This document shows positions 22,063 to 33,489 of a stretch of 64,000 bases of DNA, in pieces. Source of the DNA: Macrothele yani (taxonomy: Eukaryota > Arthropoda > Arachnida > Araneae > Macrothelidae). Position 1 is the stretch's first letter. Each line of letters starts with the position of its first letter. A program made the position numbers and the translations under genes. The stretch covers positions 163,276,709 through 163,340,708 of the forward strand of contig CM076997.1 in NCBI GenBank assembly GCA_039090855.1. The letters are read 5' to 3'. The notes under the pieces were generated by a model that saw only the letters and a program-made list of their open reading frames with translations, had not been told where the DNA came from and did no database searches.

Positions 22063-22964
22063 CGATTTTGCGAATTCGAAGGGAAAACTTAGTGATATCG
22101 TGGTTTGGAGAAGAAAGTGTCCGCAAAATTTTCTCAAAATAGAATAGTATCTTTGGCATCGGAGTTGCTGTTCAGATAGAAATATTCACTTGCCGGACGA
22201 TGGTTTTACCTAAATTAAATGGTGCACAAAATCTCTACGCTACACAAAAAGAAATCTTCACATATCGGCCAGATTTTTCCAAAGTTACTGCTCAACAATT
22301 TCTCCCCCCACCCTCTCATCTCATCTCAGTAATACCTATCATAAATGTTCCACGGGTGATAAGTGCTCTCTTTCTAGTCTTTTATTTTCTAATCTATGAC
22401 CCAAAGCATTATGGAGAATTGGTAGCCCCGCGACATGACATCATGGTACTGGGCAGGAACAACTACTTCAAACACCTTACTTCTCCATTCTCAGGCTCAT
22501 CGCCATTGACATAACGTTTTTGGCAGGTAATCAGTCAGAAAGGATCAGTGTCAATTATTATTGAATGGATTAGTGTCATCACCGTAAATCACTACTTTGA
22601 ATAAAAAAAACTAAGGGGAAAGCAAAGCTTTTTACTCCGAAAATTTACTGGTTTCAACGGTGTTCGGGCCACTGTTTAGGTAGCGAATATATTCGTTCGT
22701 CTGATTTCATTCTGTTCTACTAACCGCGAGTTCATTCGTTCCGGCTGGAGAAAGTAGATAACGGACTCTATATTTATCTTAGGTAACGAATAACATGCAG
22801 TACACGAGGTAATTGTATAACGCGATTTTAGAAGCCGAGAAACATTTGCAAACGGAAATACACGCTCATATCACCTGTGGCAGAACTGAGCATCACGGAA
22901 ACTTCAGAAATGCGCGCAACATGTTCCTAGAAAGATATGGTTTTTCGTGTGTTACGAATACACC
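22063..22964. other. Unassigned DNA
   Basis: There is an open frame of 104 codons at 22200-22514 with no recognisable motif and no supporting signal. No repeat or RNA gene is seen. It may be unique genomic sequence. Confidence 0.45.
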
Positions 22965-22992
22965 GACGAGCCATTATATTATGACCACCTAC

Positions 22993-23985
22993 CTAATAAG
23001 CTGTAGGACCCCCTTCAGACCTCAAAACAGCGGTCACTCGGCGAGGCATTGATTCGATGAGGTGGTGATAGGTATCCTGGGGTATCTGGTACCATAATGC
23101 CAACAGCAAGTCTTCCAGTTCCGTTACGTTTCGGGGTGGTGGTGATTCAGAGTAAACTCGCATTTCCAAGTCCAACCACAAATGTTCGATTAGGTTAAGG
23201 TCAGGTGAATTTGGAGACCAGGGAATTAGCAGAAAGTCACCAGCATGTTCCTCAAACCTCTCATTGACTATTCTGGTAGTGTGGCAGAATGGCGCGTTAT
23301 TCTGTTGGAGATGACGATCGCCAGCAGGGAACACAGTTGCAATCAATGGGTGTATTTGGTCCTCAACGATGTTCAGCTACATGACAGCTGTCAGAGATTG
23401 TGCTAATGGGATAACTGGGCCTAAAGTGTCCCAAAAAACATCGGCCACAGCATAACACAGCTGCCACATCCGCCCTGTTTCCGCGCAACAGTGCGTCGAG
23501 CTGGCGTAGCCGCTGTTGGTAATCGGCGTATCCGCGCTCGGCCGTCTCCGTGATGCACCGATCCGTCAAACCAGGCCTCACTATACTAATCATCCACTGT
23601 TCAATCTCGATGATCTTGGGCCCATTTCATGCGTTGTGGGCGATGACTTGCAGTGAGCATTTCGGCTACGCAGGCCCTTACGCATGAAGCTGCGATGAAC
23701 TGTGGGCTGTGACACATTGCCCTGATCACCACTGTTGTAGCTGCGGGTGATTTGTCGCACTGTGTCTCTGCGGTCGCTGTGAACAATAACCGACAGTCTC
23801 TGCTCCCCGCTGGCATCAATGACCAACGGACGACACACGGCTAGACGAATTTTCGTAGTTTGGCCATATGTGCAGCACTTTTGATACCTGCTCACTACAG
23901 CGGCACGTGAACAACCCACAATCCGCGCCATTTACGAGATCGTAGTTCCGAGGCGACTCTGATAAATTGGCAGCTTTTCCCATTC
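22993..23985 (-). pseudogene. Tc1-like transposase, second Asp changed to Asn
   Basis: Minus-strand pieces in order are MGKAANLSE and RNYDLVNG (N-terminus), then after a shift IVGCSRAAVVSRYQKCCTYG, ASGEQRLSVIVHSDRRDTV, ITRSYNSGDQGNVSQPTVHR, then a scrambled middle, then LQQNNAPFCHTTRIVNERFE, SPNSPDLNLIEHLWLDLE and SMPRRVTAVLRSEGGPTAY. The motif QQDNAP reads QQNNAP, so the second catalytic Asp is Asn. It is a different Tc1 group from those starting MPxRRR. At least three frameshifts are present. Confidence 0.8.
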
Positions 23986-24264
23986 TGACTCCGAACACTC
24001 TACTAACCGAAAGTATATCAGATAGGATTAGATCATACGTAGAGTATTTTAGGAAGGGAGTGTCTGATCTCAGGTCATAAACAACCCTTAAAAATATAAA
24101 GCTAGGAGATTTTGGCTAGATTGGGAAATAGGAAAGTGACATGGAAGCGAGGTAGAAAGGGGAGGAAAACGCCTTTATTTACTAGCGGTGGGTGAGTACC
24201 TGGAGCCCAACGGCTTAACGTGCCCATCCGACGCATGGTGGATATTTAGTGGTTCGAGCGTTCG

Positions 24265-24332
24265 TACCTTCCTGGGATCGAACCCGAGGTCTTCTCCGTG
24301 GTAGTCACGAACGTTACTAACCGAAAGCCGGT
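24265..24332 (-). mobile_element. tRNA-like block, probable SINE head
   Basis: On the minus strand TTTCGGTTAGTAACG (box A-like, 24312-24326) is followed at tRNA spacing by GGGTTCGATCCC (box B, 24274-24285). I see no matching acceptor stem, so it is not a functional tRNA gene. It is more likely the head of a SINE or a tRNA pseudogene. Confidence 0.45.
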
Positions 24333-24546
24333 TCTCGAGTTCCATATATACTGCTCTGTGAACTTTTTTCTGCGGCACTGTTCGGTCTCCAGGCGCGCTC
24401 ATTTCTCTAGGCTGGGGCTGGTCATAATGTGATGGCTGATACGTGTATCATTTTAAATTGGAGTCCTGGAGGTATTGATATTGTGAAAAATAGATTCTTC
24501 AATTGTATTCTCTAAAGGGAAAGTTTTGCATAATATCTGAAAAATA

Positions 24547-24554
<8 letters not shown>

Positions 24555-24592
<38 letters not shown>
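24555..24592. repeat. (TA)n microsatellite, left border of Naiad array
   Basis: About 19 TA repeats precede the 3' end of Naiad unit A directly. A second TA-rich tract closes the other end of the array at 43043-43085. Naiad elements are reported to favour microsatellites as insertion sites, so the two tracts are probably the split target. Confidence 0.85.
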
Positions 24593-24594
<2 letters not shown>

Positions 24595-26216
24595 TTAAGA
24601 GCAAAACTGAAGACTAAGGAAAAAATTTTAGAATTTAAAACAGAAGGGTGCAAAATAACCTGAAAATCAAAACGCGCAACGCAGCAGTTTTGAAAATTCA
24701 GAATTCACATACTATAAAGATACCTAAGCAAAAAAATACATATATAATTTTGACTCACACCTAGTACAACATAGAAAAGGTTATGTATCTACCTGCGTGA
24801 GTAAAAGGAGAAAAGAAAAAAGAAAATAAAACAACTGAATGTAGAAGGTGTCGAGAATACTGAGCCTTGGCTTTATCAAGGACCAGCAAAAACTCTGCAT
24901 TTTCTCACTTCCACAAAGACCTAGTTGGAAATGGGTTTCTGCAAGGCCATAGATGCAAGTAACATTCCCACCTAAAATAGTTTAAAAAATATATATATAA
25001 GTCATGTCCTCCGTAGAGTAGCATGACCTAGCACTAGTTAACAATTTCGCTTGCATCCATTAACCTTCATGGCCCGACCCATGCTCTTCATCTGTTACTA
25101 TTAAACAGAGAGAAGAAGATTAAGAGAACTCAAGCTGTGAGAGTGACATAATAAATAGAAATGATTTTCAGCTATAACGAAATTCCAAGTTCGTTTGAGA
25201 GAGAATTTAAACCTGAAAAACAAATTTTACATTGCAATTAAAAAGGAAATGTTAATTTATAACGAACAGATTTTGAAAGAAAACTTGAGTCTAAAACCCC
25301 CTACTCTACAACTTATGACAGCACGAAAACGAGAATAAGTTAAAGATAATAATTAACTAAAGAAAACTTTGTGAAAGTTATATACCTTAAACAGTTAGTT
25401 GCAATATGTACAAAGTATTTCAGCAGTGCTTTAAGTGCATAATTAATTAGTTATTAAGAACTTAACTACTTTGAAAAAACAGCGCATAGACAGCGCATAG
25501 AAAAGGAACAAGCTTAGCCATCTTCTGTTCCTAGGTACCACAAAAGACGCTCAAAGTTACAAAGAAAAGTAAGAGTTAAAACCCGCATAAATGTTAACAG
25601 ACAAACCAATGCTTAAAAGCTGAAAAGCTAAAAAACGACAGAGAAAGGTACATGAAGTACAAACATTGAACTTATAAAACCTAGAACCCAAAAACAAGGA
25701 AGAGAGCTTACCTCTTGAGTTACAAAAAACTTTTCTCCTCACAAGAGGAGAACATGGCTGACCTCTTCCGCCACTCCCTAGACGCTGGGGGGCAGTGAGG
25801 GTGGGGCTGATGGCCTCCTCATACAGCAAGAAACCAACGCGCGGAGATTTTAACCAGAGAAAAAAATATATAAACTTAAGACTGTGGATCTGTATGATCA
25901 GAATGAGCAGAATTAACTCTCCAGAATACATGAGAAATATTATAAAATACACGAGCAGTTTATTTAATAATCTTTGCATGTATTAAATCACCTTAGTGAG
26001 CTTCTATAGATTAATCAGAATCTTATTAATTTTAATGTTGGTTTTACTATTTTTAGTATAGCTATCCTAGTGATGAATAACTGGTTTTCTTTTTTTATTT
26101 GTTTTTATTTTCTTTTATAAACAGATTTTAAGCTTTTTGTGATTTTGTTTATATTATTTAATTTTTTTTGTTTTAATAGGACCGTCATTATCCATAGCAC
26201 TAAGGTTCCTTTAGGT

Positions 26217-26281
26217 AGTTAATAGGCATCCTCTAGCCAACTTCCTTACGGCTTTGATTGGTCAGAATCATATTATTAACT
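26217..26281 (-). promoter_or_regulatory. SECIS-like element (unit A)
   Basis: This is the same 65-nt segment as described at 41475-41539, here on the minus strand, starting 11 bases after the TAA stop of the ORF. Sequence and fold are unchanged. Confidence 0.8.
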
Positions 26282-26291
26282 GTGTAGAAAA

Positions 26292-28916
26292 TTAAAGCAG
26301 ATCTGCCAACCTTACTCTATTATTCAGAATAATTTTTCTTAAAGTTCTTTTGATGAAAGAAGAAGGAATTTCGTTCTCTAGAAAACTTTCTAATAGTATA
26401 TTAATGTGGTAATTGAAGTCCAAATTGTTGCTGCAAATTCTTGAAATTCTTAGGACCTGAGAAATTAGTACATTCTCAATTACTTTGGTTGAAATGTTAT
26501 TATTCCAGTGTAGATATTTAATTACTTTGAAAGGAAAATTAACTCTTTTATCAAAGAGGCTAATAGATGGGTTACCTCTGTTGAGCTTAATGCTTAAGTC
26601 TAGGAACTCAAGTTCCTGATTACTGTGGTTGGTTTTACATAAGTTAAGAGAGCTAGGATAGATATTATCAAAATCACTCTCTATAACTTCGGAATTATTG
26701 ATACACAGCAGATCATCAATATATCTAAAAGTGTAAAGGTAGTTATCTGAGCAGGTGGGGTGATTTTTAATGAATTTATATTCCTTAAAGAACAGGAATA
26801 GATTAGCGATATTCGTGGACGTTGATGTTCCCATTGGAATACCGTTCACTTGCTTATAGAGAGTATTATTATATAAGATATGGTTATTTTTTATGCAGCA
26901 ATTGAGATAAGAGTTCCAAGTTCCTACATCAACAAATTGGTTAAGTTTAAATTCTGCATACAGCTCTTTAAAGGTAGTGATTATATCTGATAGAGGCAGA
27001 TTAGTATATAGGTTTTCAAAATCATAACTATTAATATCTAGGGGACACACTTTGAGTATAGTAGAAATTACTTCTGCATTATTATTAATTATCCAAAAAT
27101 CTCTGTACATCAAGTTAGAACAGTTTCTAATGTGTTTCAAAACCTTCTTTAAGACATCTTCAAAAGCAAGATCTATTTTCTTTTTATGACTCCTTACTCC
27201 ACTAGCTATGAACCTGAACTTCACAGGATCCTTATGAAACTTAACCGTTGCAAAAAGAAATGGAAATTCAGGCCCATATCTTCTAGTTTGCGGAATTTTA
27301 AGTTTCTTGAAGAATGCCTTAAACCGATTTTCTAACTGCTTGGTAGAATAACTTACGGGCTCGTATGTTACTCTATTATTGAGTTCCATAGTTAACAATT
27401 CAAAATAGAACTTCTTACAGATAATTGCAAAATTATTGCTAGCTTTATCCGTAGTGGTAAAAATAAATTGGTCTTGTAGTTTGGAGAGTGACCTTTTAGC
27501 TTCTCCAGAGAAAAAGAGATTTCTGTCGAAACAAAAGTCCAGACCTGCCAACTCACCGGTGAAGCTATTGATTATATTATATTTCCATTCTGCGAAGGCC
27601 TCAATAGGCTGATTGTACGTTAAACTGGTTTTACGATGTACTTATTTACATCTTGAGTGAAGCTCTCAAGAATCCTTTCTTTGGAAATTGTGAAGGAAGG
27701 TCTGAAATTAGAGCCATACTCTAATAAATTCCTAAGCTTTTCATTTTCAACAAAACTCAAGTTTCCGGTGATAATATGGTTGTAATTCTTATCATAGTGA
27801 ACTGTTTCTTTATGTTCATCACAAGAACAAGTAGTAATTACAGGAATGTAGCTCGAAGAGTTAAGTTTGTAGTTTTTAACTATTGACCCTAAGGTCTTAA
27901 CATATTTAAAACTTACAATAGACTGGTGCCTGTGGATGGGAAAAAAAATTGCATTATTGTAGAACAGCTTCCTTACATTGAGATTATCGTAGGCTTTATT
28001 TAGGAACCTGATGGTAACAAAATTACTGGAAAATTCTTTAAGAGAAATTTTATCTTTAAGAATATGTTTAAGAATGTCCAGAACCAAAGCAAAAACATGC
28101 TTATCAACATGGTCAGCAGTTTCATTCCAGAATTTGAAAAAACATTTAAGGACAGAGTGCTTGAAGGACTTGAGAATTTTGTAAGTATTTTTAACAAAAT
28201 TAGTGCCAGTTTTAAAGCTTTCCAGAGTTTTTAGCAAGTTAGCAAAATCAACTTTGCTTGATGTGCGAAATAACCTCTGTCCTCTATTACCTCTAGAGCA
28301 GCTCTTATTATTAACAAGAAAGAAGAGTTCACGAATTGAAAATTTATGCTGATTATGCTTATTGTCAGATAGAGTGGAATTAAGGCCATAGGGATAAAGA
28401 GACTGATGCTGCAAAATTTCAAGGGATTCAGTTTCTAGCCGAGCATAGAGGTCAGGGATAATATGTAGTACCTCTATTTTCACTTTGTCAAAACCATGAG
28501 TATGGAAATGCTCTAATTCAAAGGTAGAGTACTGGTTGGCGTTTGTGGAGGGGTTCACTCCTGGAATTAGAGAACTTGTTTACTAGAGACCTGTGACCAT
28601 TAATCCTAAGATGAAGAGGATTTTTACTTTGGCCAATATAGCTAAGGTTGCAGACAGTACAGGTGAGCTTATAGATGGTATTGTAGGCTTTGCAAAACTT
28701 GTTGGAGCAATTATCCTCAACAGAAGAATACAGGTTAGGATCTGCAGATTTACATGTCAAACAACGTTTGTCATTTCATAACTTTAGATTACCTTTGCCA
28801 GCGAGTTCATACACTATGGGAAAGGGTGCTAGCCTAACCGAGCAGGAGGACTTAAAATATCTGAGCTGACCTCCAATCCTTTCATCGTCCTTAGAACTCC
28901 ACTTGGGCCAAAACAT
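26292..28916 (-). CDS. Naiad GIY-YIG/RT polyprotein with in-frame UGA (unit A)
   Basis: Read from the first in-frame ATG at 28916 (MFWPKWSSKDDERIGGQ) to TAA at 26292, this is 874 residues if two compensating single-base shifts (an extra G near 28559, a missing T near 27633) are discounted. In order: a UGA at codon 47 then CLTC (52-55); the GIY-YIG nuclease (NTIYKLTCTVC at 79-89, SYIGQ at 92-96, HLRINGHRS around 104-108, EHFHTHG); a long helical linker with CSC, the CxC motif (363-365); then the RT with VKFHKDPVKFRFIAS, SYDFENLYTNLP (Asp about 632), QVNGIPMGTSTS, and RYIDDLL (YIDD about 732-735). The N-terminal nuclease plus CxC linker defines Naiads. All visible catalytic RT residues are intact. 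A SECIS-like hairpin follows the stop by 11 bases. The true start could lie in a spliced upstream exon. Confidence 0.85.
28776..28778 (-). other. In-frame UGA, candidate selenocysteine codon (unit A)
   Basis: Codon 47 of the Naiad ORF is TGA, preceded by GKGNLKL and followed by NDKRCLTCKSAD. PLE endonucleases usually have Cys here, in a C-x4-C-x2-C arrangement, so the TGA replaces one Cys. The frame is open on both sides, the protein's real stop is TAA, and a SECIS-like structure lies in the 3' region. The same TGA is present in units B and C. Confidence 0.75.
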
Positions 28917-30789
28917 ACAAATTCTGAGCAAACCAACTAGGAAAAACTTTTTAGAAATAAGCAGTCCAAGAAAAGACCAAACTCGAGTATAAACTACACT
29001 CCAAAAAGCTGCATCATCAAAACATACTAAAAAGAAAAATTAGAAAATGAAAAAAACCTCAAGTAAAAAAATAGTAATAAAAAAATAATAATAATAAAAA
29101 ATAATAAAACATTTCAACTAGAATTTGCGCATGAGCTGCTAAATAATAAATTGAAATTAGTTACTTAAGAGCAAAACTGAAGACTAAGGAAAAAATTTTA
29201 GAATTTAAAACGAAGGGTGCAAAATAACCTGAAAATCAAAACGCGCAACGCAGCAGTTTTGAAAATTCAGAATTCACATACTATAAAGATACCTAAGCAA
29301 AAAAATACATATATAATTTTGACTCACACCTAGTACAACATAGAAAAGGTTATGTATCTACCTGCGTGAGTAAAAGGAGAAAAGAAAAAAAAGAAAATAA
29401 AACAACTGAATGTAGAAGGTGTCGAGAATACTGAGCCTTGGCTTTATCAAGGACCAGCAAAAACTCTGCATTTTCTCACTTCCACAAAGACCTAGTTGGA
29501 AATGGGTTTCTGCAAGGCCATAGATGCAAGTAACATTCCCACCTAAAATAGTTTAAAAAATATATATATAAGTCATGTCCTCCGTAAGTAGCATGACCTA
29601 GCACTAGTTAACAATTTCGCTTGCATCCATTAACCTTCATGGCCCGACCCATGCTCTTCATCTGTTACTATTAAACAGAGAGAAGAAGATTAAAGAGAAC
29701 TCAAGCTGTGAGAGTGACATAATAAATAGAAATGATTTTCAGCTATAACGAAATTCCAAGTTCGTTTGAGAGAGAATTTAAACCTGAAAAACAAATTTTA
29801 CATTGCAATTAAAAAGGAAATGTTAATTTATAACGAACAGATTTTTGAAAGAAAACTTGAGTCTAAAACCCCTACTCTACAACTTATGACAGCACGAAAA
29901 CGAGAATAAGTTAAAGATAATAATTAACTAAAGAAAACTTCTTGTGAAAGTTATATACCTTAAACAGTTAGTTGCAATATGTACAAAGTATTTCAGCAGT
30001 GCTTTAGGTGCATAATTAATTAGTTATTAAGAACTTAACTACTTTGAAAAAACAGCGCATAGACAGCGCATAGAAAAGGAACAAGCTTAGCCATCTTCTG
30101 TTCCTAGGTACCACAAAAGACGCTCAAAGTTACAAAGAAAAGTAAGAGTTAAAACCCGCATAAATGTTAACAGACAAACCAATGCTTAAAAGCTGAAAAG
30201 CTAAAAAACGACAGAGAAAGGTACATGAAGTACAAACATTGAACTTATAAAACCTAGAACCCAAAAACAAGGAAGAGAGCTTACCTCTTGAGTTACAAAA
30301 ACTTTTCTCCTCACAAGAGGAGAACATGGCTGACCTCTTCCGCCACTCCCTAGACGCTGGGGGGCAGTGAGGGTGGGGCTGATGGCCTCCTCATACAGCA
30401 AGAAACCAACGCGCGGAGATTTTAACCAGAGAAAAATATATAAACTTAAGACTGTGGATCTGTATGATCAGAATGAGCAGAATTAACTCTCCAGAATACA
30501 TGAGAAATATTATAAAATACACGAGCAGTTTATTTAATAATCTTTGCATGTATTAAATCACCTTAGTGAGCTTCTATAGATTAATCAGAATCTTATTAAT
30601 TTTAATGTTGGTTTTACTATTTTTTAGTATAGCTATCCTAGTGATGAATAACTGGTTTTCTTTTTTATTTGTTTTTATTTTCTTTTATAAACAGATTTTT
30701 AAGCTTTTTTGTGATTTTGTTTATATTATTTAATTTTTTTTTGTTTTAATAGGACCGTCATTATCCATAGCACTAAGGTTCCTTTAGGT

Positions 30790-30854
30790 AGTTAATAGGC
30801 ATCCTCTAGCCAACTTCCTTACGGCTTTGATTGGTCAGAATCATATTATTAACT
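30790..30854 (-). promoter_or_regulatory. SECIS-like element (unit B)
   Basis: Identical in sequence and length to the segment detailed at 41475-41539, 11 bases after the ORF stop. Confidence 0.8.
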
Positions 30855-30864
30855 GTGTAGAAAA

Positions 30865-33489
30865 TTAAAGCAGATCTGCCAACCTTACTCTATTATTCAG
30901 AATAATTTTTCTTAAAGTTCTTTTGATGAAAGAAGAAGGAATTTCGTTCTCTAGAAAACTTTCTAATAGTATATTAATGTGGTAATTGAAGTCCAAATTG
31001 TTGCTGCAAATTCTTGAAATTCTTAGGACCTGAGAAATTAGTACATTCTCAATTACTTTGGTTGAAATGTTATTATTCCAGTGTAGATATTTAATTACTT
31101 TGAAAGGAAAATTAACTCTTTTATCAAAGAGGCTAATAGATGGGTTACCTCTGTTGAGCTTAATGCTTAAGTCTAGGAACTCAAGTTCCTGATTACTGTG
31201 GTTGGTTTTACATAAGTTAAGAGAGCTAGGATAGATATTATCAAAATCACTCTCTATAACTTCGGAATTATTGATACACAGCAGATCATCAATATATCTA
31301 AAAGTGTAAAGGTAGTTATCTGAGCAGGTGGGGTGATTTTTAATGAATTTATATTCCTTAAAGAACAGGAATAGATTAGCGATATTCGTGGACGTTGATG
31401 TTCCCATTGGAATACCGTTCACTTGCTTATAGAGAAGTATTATTATATAAGATATGGTTATTTTTATGCAGCAATTGAGATAAGAGTTCCAAGTTCCTAC
31501 ATCAACAAATTGGTTAAGTTTAAATTCTGCATACAGCTCTTTAAAGGTAGTGATTATATCTGATAGAGGCAGATTAGTATATAGGTTTTCAAAATCATAA
31601 CTATTAATATCTAGGGGACACACTTTGAGTATAGTAGAAATTACTTCTGCATTATTATTAATTATCCAAAAATCTCTGTACATCAAGTTAGAACAGTTTC
31701 TAATGTGTTTCAAAACCTTCTTTAAGACATCTTCAAAAGCAAGATCTATTTTCTTTTATGACTCCTTACTCCACTAGCTATGAACCTGAACTTCACAGGA
31801 TCCTTATGAAACTTAACCATTTGCAAAAAGAAATGGAAATTCAGGCCCATATCTTCTAGTTTGCGGAATTTTAAGTTTCTTGAAGAATGCCTTAAACCGA
31901 TTTTCTAACTGCTTGGTAGAATAACTTACGAGCTCGTATGTTACTCTATTATTGAGTTCCATAGTTAACAATTCAAAATAGAACTTCTTACAGATAATTG
32001 CAAAATTATTGCTAGCTTTATCCGTAGTGGTAAAAATAAATTGGTCTTGTAGTTTGGAGAGTGACCTTTTTAGCTTCTCCAGAGAAAAGAAGATTTCTGT
32101 CGAAACAAAAGTCCAGACCTGCCAACTCACCGGTGAAGCTATTGATTATATTATATTTCCATTCTGCGAAGGCCTCAATAGGCTGATTGTACGTTAAACT
32201 GGTTTTTACGATGTACTTATTTACATCTTGAGTGAAGCTCTCAAGAATCCTTTCTTTGAAATTGTGAAGGAAGGTCTGAAATTAGAGCCATACTCTAATA
32301 AATTCCTAAACTTTTCATTTTCAACAAAACTCAAGTTTCCGGTGATAATATGGTTGTAATTCTTATCATAGTGAACTGTTTCTTTATGTTCATCACAAGA
32401 ACAAGTAGTAATTACAGGAATGTAGCTCGAAAAGAGTTAAGTTTGTAGTTTTTAACTATTGACCCTAAGGTCTTAACATATTTAAAACTTACAATAGACT
32501 GGTGCCTGTGGATGGGAAAAAAATTGCATTATTGTAGAACAGCTTCCTTACATTGAGATTATCGTAGGCTTTATTTAGGAACCTGATGGTAACAAAATTA
32601 CTGGAAAATTCTTTAAGAGAAATTTTATCTTTAAGAATATGTTTAAGAATGTCCAGAACCAAAGCAAAAACATGCTTATCAACATGGTCAGCAGTTTCAT
32701 TCAGAATTTGAAAAAACATTTAAGGACAGAGTGCTTGAAGGACTTGAGAATTTTGTAAGTATTTTTAACAAAATTAGTGCCAGTTTTAAAGCTTTCCAGA
32801 GTTTTTAGCAAGTTAGCAAAATCAACTTTGCTTGATGTGCGAAATAACCTCTGTCCTCTATTACCTCTAGAGCAGCTCTTATTATTAACAAGAAAGAAGA
32901 GTTCACGAATTGAAAATTTATGCTGATTATGCTTATTGTCAGATAGAGTGGAATTAAGGCCATAGGGATAAAGAGACTGATGCTGCAAAATTTCAAGGGA
33001 TTCAGTTTCTAGCCGACATAGAGGTCAGGGATAATATGTAGTACCTCTATTTTCACTTTGTCAAAACCATGAGTATGGAAATGCTCTAATTCAAAGGTAG
33101 AGTACTGGTTGGCGTTTGTGGAGGGTTCACTCCCTCGAATTAGAGAACTTGTTTACTAGAGACCTGTGACCATTAATCCTAAGATGAAGAGGATTTTTAC
33201 TTTGGCCAATATAGCTAAGGTTGCAGACAGTACAGGTGAGCTTATAGATGGTATTGTAGGCTTTGCAAAACTTGTTGGAGCAATTATCCTCAACAGAAGA
33301 ATACAGGATAGGATCTGCAGATTTACATGTCAAACAACGTTTGTCATTTCATAACTTTAGATTACCTTTGCCAGCGAGTTCATACACTATGGGAAAGGGT
33401 GCTAGCCTAACCGAGCGGGAGGACTTAAAATATCTGAGCTGACCTCCAATCCTTTCATCGTCCTTAGAACTCCACTTGGGCCAAAACAT
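30865..33489 (-). pseudogene. Naiad polyprotein, unit B, several frameshifts
   Basis: Same order as unit A: UGA codon 47 (33349-33351), GIY-YIG, CxC linker, RT with YIDD, stop TAA at 30865. The frame is broken by small length changes, for example AAGAG for AG near 32432, one A fewer in the A-run near 32518, one T fewer near 31755, and an extra A near 31436. Residue 61 is Ile here (Asn in A, Ser in C). Whether these shifts are real or assembly errors cannot be decided from one sequence. Confidence 0.8.
33349..33351 (-). other. In-frame UGA, candidate selenocysteine codon (unit B)
   Basis: The same codon 47 and flanking residues (LKL before, NDKRCLTC after) as in unit A. Confidence 0.75.

Larger units (their letters stand above)
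22965..24445 (-). mobile_element. Tc1-like transposon (minus strand)
   Basis: The ends share TTATGACC (22979-22986) and its complement GGTCATAATG (24420-24429), the usual terminal motif of a widespread Tc1 group. The transposase lies at 22993-23985 and a leader of about 440 bp lies beyond it, longer than usual and containing a tRNA-like block at 24265-24332. Both borders are approximate, and I see no clean TA pair. Confidence 0.65.
24593..29162 (-). mobile_element. Naiad-type Penelope-like element, unit A (full length)
   Basis: This is the first of three head-to-tail units of about 4.57 kb; the next unit repeats from 29163. In transcript direction (minus strand) it has a 5' region, an ORF of about 874 codons (28916-26292), a SECIS-like segment (26281-26217) and a 1.6-kb 3' region. 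Together with the 5' region of the next unit, that 3' region acts as a pseudo-LTR in the array. Its left end touches a (TA)n tract. Naiads are retroelements that use an N-terminal GIY-YIG nuclease and a C-terminal RT related to telomerase RT. The unit is nearly intact, with two single-base shifts that cancel out. Confidence 0.9.

Noticed and set aside
22200..22514. 104-codon plus-strand open frame
   Set aside because: No motif, and no initiation or splicing context; it looks like a chance frame.
25557..25979. 140-codon minus-strand frame in the Naiad 3' region
   Set aside because: The frame differs between units because of length changes and has no domain; only its first 14 codons (before a splice donor) may be of interest.
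28776..28778. UGA as an ordinary stop, with translation starting downstream
   Set aside because: Kept as the alternative but not preferred: no good in-frame ATG follows before the nuclease core, the upstream 46 codons look coding, and a SECIS-like structure is present.
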